A stretch of 5,633 nucleotides of DNA, from the NCBI GenBank assembly GCA_030640695.1, contig DAOWIX010000171.1, forward strand, positions 1-5,633, given 5' to 3'. This stretch comes from Deltaproteobacteria bacterium. Lineage in GTDB: Bacteria > Desulfobacterota > Anaeroferrophillalia > Anaeroferrophillales > Tharpellaceae. The notes under the pieces were generated by a model that was not told the DNA's origin, made no database searches, and was given only the letters and a program-made list of their open reading frames with translations. The position numbers and the translations under genes are program-made. Of the stretch, positions 1-4,978 are shown in pieces (the first letter of the stretch is position 1; each line of letters opens with the position of its first letter).

Positions 1-359
1 CCCAGTTGAAAGAGCGCTTCTCTTATGAGGGCTCGGTATTGCGTTGTGTCGGAGCGCGGGATCGGGTCGATATCAGTGAAGTGATCGATGGCTTGACCAG
101 CTTTCTTAAATCGGAGAGCGAGATTTTATGTGATAGTGTATTGATCTCCCAGCAACGTCATTATGACCTTCTTGGTAAAGTTTGCGAAGATCTCGGTCGG
201 GCTCTAGACCTTACCACAGATAGCGAACCCTTGCTCGATATGCTCGCCGAAGAGTTGCATCAAGCCCGTTTTCATCTTCTTGAGATCACCGGCCAAGAAC
301 AAGAGGCCTCAGAAGGGCTTCTCGATATTGTATTTTCACAATTTTGTGTTGGTAAATAA
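1..359 (+). CDS. mnmE: MnmE (TrmE) tRNA modification GTPase, C-terminal part, 5' end outside window
   Basis: MnmE is a cytoplasmic GTPase that works with MnmG to install the (carboxymethyl)aminomethyl group at C5 of the wobble uridine in some tRNAs. About 118 C-terminal residues are visible. The reading frame is open to the left edge, so the TTG at position 6 is an internal leucine codon, not a start. The protein ends in FCVGK; the family signature is FC[IV]GK, whose cysteine is required for modification. Just before it lies a helical stretch with the family's conserved Arg-His (SQQRHYDLL) and an acidic helix (LLAEELHQA). The first ~25 residues are the end of the G domain, where the usual SAK-type G5 motif appears as GAR. 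The full protein is normally ~450-460 residues. Its usual downstream partner mnmG is not next to it. Identification rests on the C-terminal signature plus the rsmG-parA-parB context. Confidence 0.93.
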   Translation, partial: QLKERFSYEGSVLRCVGARDRVDISEVIDGLTSFLKSESEILCDSVLISQQRHYDLLGKVCEDLGRALDLTTDSEPLLDMLAEELHQARFHLLEITGQEQEASEGLLDIVFSQFCVGK

Positions 360-386
360 ATCTTCGAGATGCTCAGGGTACCACGA

Positions 387-449
387 TGCGGGGACATGCC
401 TCTGAGGCAGGGCGCAAGCCCGAGCCGATCTGAGCCGTGTCCCCTTGCG
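387..449. repeat. GC-rich multi-stem inverted-repeat element in the mnmE-rsmG gap (possible mobile palindrome or structured RNA)
   Basis: The 153-nt gap (360-512) holds no supportable ORF but is strongly structured. The outer stem pairs GGGGACA (390-396) with TGTCCCC (438-444), 7/7 matches. It can be extended past a 2-nt bulge by TGC (387-389) with GCG (447-449). Inside, with no unpaired base between them, are a hairpin TGCCT/AGGCA (397-401/405-409, loop CTG) and a hairpin GGGC/GCCC (410-413/418-421) closed by a GCAA (GNRA) tetraloop. The remaining inner arm, 422-437, is a direct repeat of GAGCCG (422-427 and 432-437). No U-run follows the outer stem, so it is not a standard intrinsic terminator. 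GGGGACA/TGTCCCC ends recall REP-like palindromes mobilised by IS200-type (RAYT) transposases, but this is inference. A cis-acting RNA is the alternative. The rest of the gap shows only a weak TTGACG hexamer (468-473) with no good -10 box. Confidence 0.6.
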
Positions 450-463
450 AAGCAGGGCGAAGC
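404..463 (+). repeat. Imperfect direct repeat pair, 45 nt apart
   Basis: GAGGCAGGGCGCAAGC (404-419) recurs as GAAGCAGGGCGAAGC (449-463), with one substitution and one deleted base. The first copy lies inside the multi-stem element and forms the GCAA-loop hairpin. The second lies just 3' of the outer stem and has lost the downstream GCCC needed to form the same hairpin. The two copies may be remnants of a duplicated or tandemly inserted unit. Confidence 0.5.
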
Positions 464-512
464 GATGTTGACGCTATCCGCTTTAACTTAACTGCAACTC
501 AACCGAGACATT

Positions 513-1166
513 ATGTGGCAAAATGAACTTATAGCCGGAGCCCGATTACTGGGGCTCGAACTGACAACTCGACAAGTTGTGCAGTTTGCTGTTTATCTCG
601 CAGAGTTAAAACGTTGGAACAAGACTTATAGTTTGACCACGATCACGGAACCCTTAGAAGTGGTGAACAAACATTTTCTTGATTCTTTAAATTATCTTAC
701 TCCTCTTGGGGGCGCTCAAGAGATTCTCGATCTGGGTAGTGGGCCCGGGTTCCCGGGCTTGCCTCTGGCTATTGTCTTGCCGCAGACCAAATTTGTGCTG
801 GTTGATGCGCGTCGAAAAAAAACAATTTTTCTGACCTTTATCACTCAGCAACTGGGTCTGAAAAATGTTGAAATCATCCATTTGCATTTAAGCCACGAAA
901 ATGCTAAAACGACGTTCGAACGTTGTTTCCCGGCAATCATATCTCGGGCGGTAACCATTTTGCGTGATGTTGTTCCGGTTGCTTCAAGTTTGTTGGCCCC
1001 GGAGGGTCAGCTGATTTTTACCGATGCTCACCCTGATCGTCAAGAGATCGGAGGGGAGCTTGAGAAATGGCCCGACCTCTTTCTTGAGAAGCTTGAAAAA
1101 ACCAGACTTTCGGGCCGGGCTCCCGAGCTCTATCTCGGAATCATAAGAAAAACTGGGGCAAGATGA
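513..1166 (+). CDS. rsmG: RsmG (GidB) 16S rRNA m7G527 methyltransferase
   Basis: RsmG uses S-adenosylmethionine to methylate N7 of G527 in the 530 loop of 16S rRNA; its loss gives low-level streptomycin resistance in several bacteria. At 217 residues it has normal family length. Visible landmarks are the N-terminal helical region with the RWNKTYSLT motif (34-42), KHFLDS (53-58), the Rossmann SAM-binding loop LDLGSGPGFPG (72-82), the acidic residue at the end of the next strand (D98) with K102/K103, and the SRAV motif (144-147). ATG at 513 is the only sensible start because an in-frame TAA lies at 489-491. Its ribosome binding site is weak (only CGAG, 504-507). The 3' end overlaps parA by ATGA, implying translational coupling. 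By eye, two usually Arg positions appear to be His125 and Leu206; the identification itself is secure. Confidence 0.95.
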   Translation: MWQNELIAGARLLGLELTTRQVVQFAVYLAELKRWNKTYSLTTITEPLEVVNKHFLDSLNYLTPLGGAQEILDLGSGPGFPGLPLAIVLPQTKFVLVDARRKKTIFLTFITQQLGLKNVEIIHLHLSHENAKTTFERCFPAIISRAVTILRDVVPVASSLLAPEGQLIFTDAHPDRQEIGGELEKWPDLFLEKLEKTRLSGRAPELYLGIIRKTGAR

Positions 1167-1930
1167 AGTCGGCTAAGATAATAACCATTGCCAATCAGAA
1201 GGGCGGCGTCGGCAAGACCACGACTGCGGTTAATCTGGCCGCTTCTTTAGCGATAGCGGAACAGAAAACCCTGCTCATCGACTTTGATCCCCAAGCTAAC
1301 GCTACCAGTGGGGTTGGTTGTGTTGCAACCGAGGGCTGTGATGTCTACCGCTGGCTCCTTGGAGATTGTGAGGCGGCGAATGCGATTGTGTCGACAACTC
1401 TAGATTTCTTGTCTCTGCTGCCGGCGACACCGAATCTTATTGGGGCCGAGGTTGAACTTCTCTCCTGTGAAGAGCGCGAATTTTTTTTGGCGCGGCAACT
1501 TAATCTTTTGATCTCTGATTACAGTTATATCATTATTGATTGCTCGCCTTCACTTGGTCTTTTGACAATCAACGCTCTGACCGCAGCCACTTCAGTTCTG
1601 ATCCCTTTACAAAGTGAATATTATGCCCTTGAGGGTTTGGGCCAGCTTTTAAGCACGATTGAACGGGTCAAAAATGGCCTCAATCCCGAACTTGCTCTGG
1701 AGGGTATCCTGCTGACCATGGTTGATAGTCGAACGACCCTGGCGCAGCAGGTTGAGGGGGAAGCCCGCACCCACTTTGCCGAGCTCGTCTATGAGACCGT
1801 AATCCCGCGTAATGTCCGTTTAAGTGAGTCCCCCAGCCATGGTCTTCCGATTGCCCTCTACGATGTGACCTCAAAAGGGGCGCAAGCTTATTTTTGCCTG
1901 GCTGAGGAGTTTTTGGCCCGCCAAAAATAG
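1163..1930 (+). CDS. parA: ParA/Soj chromosome-partitioning ATPase
   Basis: ParA is a deviant-Walker ATPase that dimerises with ATP, binds nucleoid DNA non-specifically, and is stimulated by ParB to move or separate replicated origins. The 255-residue length matches chromosomal ParA/Soj; no N-terminal HTH extension of the plasmid type Ia sort is present. Motifs in order are the deviant Walker A KGGVGKTT (13-20, signature lysine K13 and catalytic K18), the A' region IDFDPQANAT (39-48, with D42), Walker B IIIDCSPSLG (123-132, D126), and the C-terminal PRNVRLSESPSHG (215-227), a conserved stretch that includes Arg residues implicated in DNA binding. The ATG overlaps the rsmG stop (ATGA), with GGGG (1156-1159) as a close ribosome binding site. 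It is followed 9 nt later by parB. Chromosomal rather than plasmid origin is indicated by the rsmG neighbour and the protein class. Confidence 0.97.
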   Translation: MKSAKIITIANQKGGVGKTTTAVNLAASLAIAEQKTLLIDFDPQANATSGVGCVATEGCDVYRWLLGDCEAANAIVSTTLDFLSLLPATPNLIGAEVELLSCEEREFFLARQLNLLISDYSYIIIDCSPSLGLLTINALTAATSVLIPLQSEYYALEGLGQLLSTIERVKNGLNPELALEGILLTMVDSRTTLAQQVEGEARTHFAELVYETVIPRNVRLSESPSHGLPIALYDVTSKGAQAYFCLAEEFLARQK

Positions 1931-1939
1931 AGGTTTTTT

Positions 1940-2869
1940 ATGGAAATTCCAGCAAAAAAAGGGGCTTCGCTAAAGCGCGGCCTGGGTCGGGGACTGGGGG
2001 CCTTGCTTCCAGATGCACCGGATGCGACCGCCTCGGGAAAAGGGCAGTTGCGGCAATGTAGCATCAGTCAGATCGAGCCTGATGCGAGGCAGCCGCGGCA
2101 AAGATTTGTCGACGAGAATCTTGAAGAACTGGCTCAATCGATAAAAGAGCATGGAGTCATTCAACCTCTTTTAGTGAGGCCAGCGGAAAAGGCTGGATAT
2201 TTCACCCTGATTGCTGGTGAGCGACGCTGGCGGGCGGCTGGCAAAGCCGGATTGACGGAGGTGCCGGTGATTGTCAAGGCACTGGATGATAGTCAGGCGG
2301 TTCAGGTCTCCATGATTGAAAATTTGCAACGAGAAGATTTAAATCCACTCGAAGAGGCCCAAGGCTATTTTCGTCTGGCCCAGGAATTTTCCTTGACCCA
2401 CACCGAGATCGCCAAGCTTTTAGGAAAAAACAGAGCCACAGTCAGTAATATGCTTCGCCTTCTCAATTTACCGGAAAAAGCGCAAAAGTGTCTGGCCGAG
2501 GAGCAACTTTTCATGGGCCATGGCCGTGCCCTTTTAGCTCTACCCGAGGGAGACCTCCAAACCCGGGCTCTAAACGAGACTTTAGAGAAAAAACTTTCTG
2601 TCCGCGAACTTGAAAAATTGGTTCGAAATTTGAAAAAGGGCGATGTGACAATCGTCGTCTCGGAGGCAGAAACAGCGGATCAGAAAGCAACTTGCGAAAT
2701 ACTTATTCGTGAAGATCTAGCGATCTCCCAACGTCTCCGGAAAACCTTTATTAGCGGTACCCGGATTCGCCGTTTGGCCGGTGGTCGTGGCCGTATCGAA
2801 CTCGATTTTGCATCAACCGAAGAGTTTGAGAGGTTGTTGGCATTACTGGTTGACAGGTCAGATGGATGA
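1940..2869 (+). CDS. parB: ParB/Spo0J chromosome-partitioning CTPase and parS-binding protein
   Basis: ParB loads at parS sites near the origin, uses CTP to clamp and slide along DNA, recruits SMC in many species, and stimulates ParA. The 309 residues show all expected parts. An N-terminal basic KRGLGRGLGALL segment (12-23) is the ParA-contacting region. The ParB/sulfiredoxin CTPase domain follows, with QPRQRF (51-56), EHGVIQPLLVRP (70-81), the GERRWRAA nucleotide motif (93-100) and ENLQREDLNPLEEA (127-140). A helix-turn-helix comes next (about 153-175, ending RATVSNMLRLL), then a C-terminal dimerisation domain (about 270-309) of the form GRGRIELDF...EEFERLLALL. The ribosome binding site AGAGG (1929-1933) overlaps the parA stop and lies six T residues before the ATG. 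No parS-like 16-mer (TGTTTCACGTGAAACA) was seen by eye in this window. Confidence 0.97.
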   Translation: MEIPAKKGASLKRGLGRGLGALLPDAPDATASGKGQLRQCSISQIEPDARQPRQRFVDENLEELAQSIKEHGVIQPLLVRPAEKAGYFTLIAGERRWRAAGKAGLTEVPVIVKALDDSQAVQVSMIENLQREDLNPLEEAQGYFRLAQEFSLTHTEIAKLLGKNRATVSNMLRLLNLPEKAQKCLAEEQLFMGHGRALLALPEGDLQTRALNETLEKKLSVRELEKLVRNLKKGDVTIVVSEAETADQKATCEILIREDLAISQRLRKTFISGTRIRRLAGGRGRIELDFASTEEFERLLALLVDRSDG

Positions 2870-2910
2870 TACTTTCATTTTGCTCAAGAGATCTCCGCTG
2901 ATTTTCATGA

Positions 2911-4245
2911 TCAGGGTAGATTTGGATGGAGTGGAGTCGGAAGGTTAGGGGAGGCGGTCTTAAGATCCTGACGGGCGCGTTCGACGTAAGCGAGAATGCG
3001 CTCTCTTTTGCGTCTCTTTTTGCCTTCTAAGGGAGGTACGAGGCCAAAGTTAATGTTCATGGGTTGGAAGTTAGGGCTCTGATCATTGCTGATGTGGCTG
3101 CTTAAGGCGCCCAAGGCGGTGGTTTTGGGAAAGCTGAAAAGTTCCTGATTGTTGACCAGAGCGGCAACCTGAAGGCCGACAATAAGGCCCGAGGCGGTTG
3201 ATTCGGGATAGCCTTCGACCCCGCTGATCTGGCCGGCAAAGAAGATGCGGCTCTCTTGTTGGTGCTGAAAATATTTGTTCAAGATACGCGGAGCATCAAT
3301 AAAGGTGTTGCGGTGCATGGTTCCGAAACGTAAAATTTCGGCTTTTTCGAGACCTGGAATCAGGTGGATGATTTTTTCCTGCCAGGGAAAGGTCAAACGG
3401 GTTTGAAAGCCGACCAAGTTAAACATGGTTTCATCTAAATTCTCACTCCGCAACTGAACCGTGGCATAGGCTTCCCGACCGGTTTTCGGATCTTTCAGAC
3501 CTTTGGGTTTTAGAGGGCCAAAGGCCAGGGTCAAGGGGCCGCGGGCGACCATCGCTTCGATCGGCATACAGCCTTCAAAAACCTTCTCATCCTCAAAGTT
3601 TCGACTTCTGACAAGATCTCCTTCGGCAACTGTTTCAATAAATTTCAGGTATTGGCTCTCATCCATGGGGCAGTTGAGATAGTCTCCCACCTCCCCTGCT
3701 TCACCATAACGGTTGGCTCGAAAGGCTTTCTCGTAGTCAATACTGTCGGCCGCGACTATTGGGGCTGTGGCATCGTAAAAATAGAGTCTTTCCCCGACTA
3801 GAGGCGCAAGGGCTGCAGTTAAGGCTTCTGAAGTCAAAGGCCCGCTGGCAATTATGACAAGGCCTTCGGTCGGGAGCGAGGTTATCTCCTGGCGGATTAA
3901 TGTAATCAGGGGGTGGTCTTCAATTTTTTGAGTTATTTCGCGGGCAAAAGCCCCACGATCGACGGCCAGGGCGTTACCGGCTGCGACCCTGGTTTTTTCG
4001 GCCGCAGCCATAATGAGCGAGCCATAGTGGCGCATCTCCTCTTTGAGAAGGCCGGCGGCATTGGTCGGGGGTTCGGCCCTGAGTGAGTTGGAGCAGACCA
4101 GTTCGGCGAGATCGGGATTGGAATGTGCCGGAGAAAAGCGCTCCGGCTTCATCTCGTAAAGAGTAACCGGAATCTGGCGCTCAGCCAGTTGCCAGGCCGC
4201 TTCACAGCCCGCTAACCCGGCTCCAATAATAGTAATTTTAGTCAT
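2911..4245 (-). CDS. trmFO: TrmFO, FAD/folate-dependent tRNA (uracil-54-C5)-methyltransferase
   Basis: TrmFO makes ribothymidine (m5U54) in the T-loop of tRNAs using 5,10-methylenetetrahydrofolate as carbon donor and FADH2 as reductant, instead of the SAM-dependent TrmA. It is a short relative of MnmG. The 444-residue protein opens with an FAD-binding GxGxxG (IIGAGLAGCEAAWQL, 6-20) and EMKP (31-34). The family signature ELVCSNSLR (48-56) carries C51, and FEGCMPIE (223-230) carries C226; these match the two cysteines studied in the Bacillus enzyme. The C-terminal half has GQISGVEGYPEST and NINFGL, typical of the family. The last ~20 residues are proline-rich and variable. The gene lies 10 nt downstream of an unknown gene and lacks a clear Shine-Dalgarno, suggesting coupled translation. 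It converges with parB. Confidence 0.96.
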   Translation of the reverse strand: MTKITIIGAGLAGCEAAWQLAERQIPVTLYEMKPERFSPAHSNPDLAELVCSNSLRAEPPTNAAGLLKEEMRHYGSLIMAAAEKTRVAAGNALAVDRGAFAREITQKIEDHPLITLIRQEITSLPTEGLVIIASGPLTSEALTAALAPLVGERLYFYDATAPIVAADSIDYEKAFRANRYGEAGEVGDYLNCPMDESQYLKFIETVAEGDLVRSRNFEDEKVFEGCMPIEAMVARGPLTLAFGPLKPKGLKDPKTGREAYATVQLRSENLDETMFNLVGFQTRLTFPWQEKIIHLIPGLEKAEILRFGTMHRNTFIDAPRILNKYFQHQQESRIFFAGQISGVEGYPESTASGLIVGLQVAALVNNQELFSFPKTTALGALSSHISNDQSPNFQPMNINFGLVPPLEGKKRRKRERILAYVERARQDLKTASPNLPTPLHPNLP

Positions 4246-4255
4246 TGATTAATCA
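4246..4255. repeat. Perfect 10-bp palindrome filling the gap between the unknown gene and trmFO
   Basis: TGATTAATCA is its own reverse complement and occupies exactly the 10 nt between the stop codon of the unknown gene and the ATG of trmFO. No Shine-Dalgarno sequence is visible in this gap. A palindrome of this length can arise by chance in AT-rich DNA, and the stem would have no loop, so a role as operator or mRNA structure is only a possibility. Confidence 0.3.
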
Positions 4256-4942
4256 TCAAAACATAGTCAGGGCAACTAGGGTCTGCCGAAAATATGCGCT
4301 TACATCAAAGTCTTGGTAGAACGGGTCGTTGGCGGCAAACTCATCAAGGGTCAGACAGAGATCGTCCACCGCTTTCTCCTGGTCGATCTCCAATTTGTCA
4401 AGATACCAGGAGAGCCGTTCGCCGAGCTGGTAAAGAACCAGAGAGCGCACCGTTTCTTTAGCTTTGTCGGGATGGAGCTGAAAAAAGGCGGTCTGATCAT
4501 GGATTAGAATACGCCGGGCAATGTGTTGTAGAAGTTCAAGTTTTTCTTCATATGTTGCGTTTGCGGCCGGTGGTTTGAGGAAGTATTTTTTATAGTGTTC
4601 GTACTCGCCTTCCCGATCGATAAAGGCAGTAATGTGAACCGCTTCATAGTCGAGAAAACGGCCCTCAAGCTTTTCTGTCTCATAGATAAAAATCGGAACA
4701 AGCCTGATCTCTTCATCACCGAAGGAGGCCGGAATTGTTGCCATTCCGCCCTGAGGGTGGACAATGTGGCTACCCTCCTTGAGTTGGGCGGTAATGATCG
4801 GCAGGCCGGTCTCCCCTTTTACCCGAATCATGAGTTCAACCGGACTTTTCATGTGTTCTTCGATCAGGGTTTTCAAGGTGCCTAAATTTTCCTGATTTTG
4901 AGCACAGGTGTTAAGAAATTTCAAATAAAAATCACGGTTCAT
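4256..4942 (-). CDS. Conserved-looking hypothetical protein, 228 residues, function unknown
   Basis: I do not recognise this family. The protein has no signal peptide, no membrane segment and no obvious catalytic motif. Residues 1-32 are helix-like. Residues 33-110 alternate hydrophobic strands with charged turns (ELMIRVKG at 36-43, IRLVPIFIYE at 79-88, EAVHITAFID at 100-109) and include a glycine/proline turn HPQGGMATIP (62-71), suggesting an alpha/beta or beta-rich domain. Residues 131-228 are largely helical, with paired charged residues (YEEKLELLQHIARRIL) and only two cysteines in all (C13, C196). The frame could be extended to a GTG at 4975, but that start lies inside a 7-bp hairpin. The ATG at 4942 has a purine-rich GAAAGAG five nt upstream, so it is preferred. 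Tight packing with trmFO (10 nt) and panE-like (36 nt) suggests cotranscription. Protein-like composition and length argue that it is real. Confidence 0.8.
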   Translation of the reverse strand: MNRDFYLKFLNTCAQNQENLGTLKTLIEEHMKSPVELMIRVKGETGLPIITAQLKEGSHIVHPQGGMATIPASFGDEEIRLVPIFIYETEKLEGRFLDYEAVHITAFIDREGEYEHYKKYFLKPPAANATYEEKLELLQHIARRILIHDQTAFFQLHPDKAKETVRSLVLYQLGERLSWYLDKLEIDQEKAVDDLCLTLDEFAANDPFYQDFDVSAYFRQTLVALTMF

Positions 4943-4947
4943 AATAA

Positions 4948-4954
4948 CTCTTTC
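4948..4954 (-). promoter_or_regulatory. Shine-Dalgarno-like site that decides the start of the unknown gene
   Basis: On the minus strand GAAAGAG lies five nt before the ATG at 4942-4940. It is only a moderate match to the anti-16S sequence, but it sits at proper spacing. The competing upstream GTG (4975-4973) is the last triplet of a stable inverted repeat and has no such site at a suitable distance. This favours the 228-residue form over the 239-residue form. Confidence 0.5.
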
Positions 4955-4958
4955 TATA

Positions 4959-4975
4959 GTGGGCCGATGGCCCAC
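4959..4975 (-). repeat. Perfect 7-bp hairpin just after the panE-like stop codon
   Basis: On the minus strand GTGGGCC-ATC-GGCCCAC forms a perfect, GC-rich 7-bp stem with a 3-nt loop, starting three nt after the TAA of the panE-like gene. No U-run follows (next bases TATAGAAAGAG), so it does not meet the rule for an intrinsic terminator. It could protect the upstream transcript's 3' end, be an mRNA processing site, or tune expression between the two genes. It ends 4 nt upstream of the GAAAGAG ribosome binding site of the next gene, leaving that site free. Confidence 0.6.
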
Positions 4976-4978
4976 CGT

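Noticed and set aside
390..446. Intrinsic terminator for mnmE
   Set aside because: The outer stem is interrupted by two further hairpins and is followed by TTGCG rather than a run of T residues.
468..496. Sigma-70 promoter upstream of rsmG
   Set aside because: TTGACG is a fair -35 box, but no reasonable -10 hexamer lies 16-18 nt downstream; too weak to annotate.
2862..2948. A 28-codon ORF overlapping the parB stop as ATGGATGA
   Set aside because: It runs antisense into the 3' end of trmFO, has no ribosome binding site of its own beyond parB codons, and resembles no known protein.
2911..4245. Reading the FAD protein as the missing MnmG
   Set aside because: It is 444 residues rather than about 630 and carries the TrmFO-specific CSNSLR and FEGCMPIE motifs.
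4504..4885. Other open frames on both strands within the unknown gene (4504-4764 minus, 4595-4885 plus)
   Set aside because: They are shorter, lack start signals and have irregular composition, while the 228-residue frame is protein-like and fits the gene spacing.
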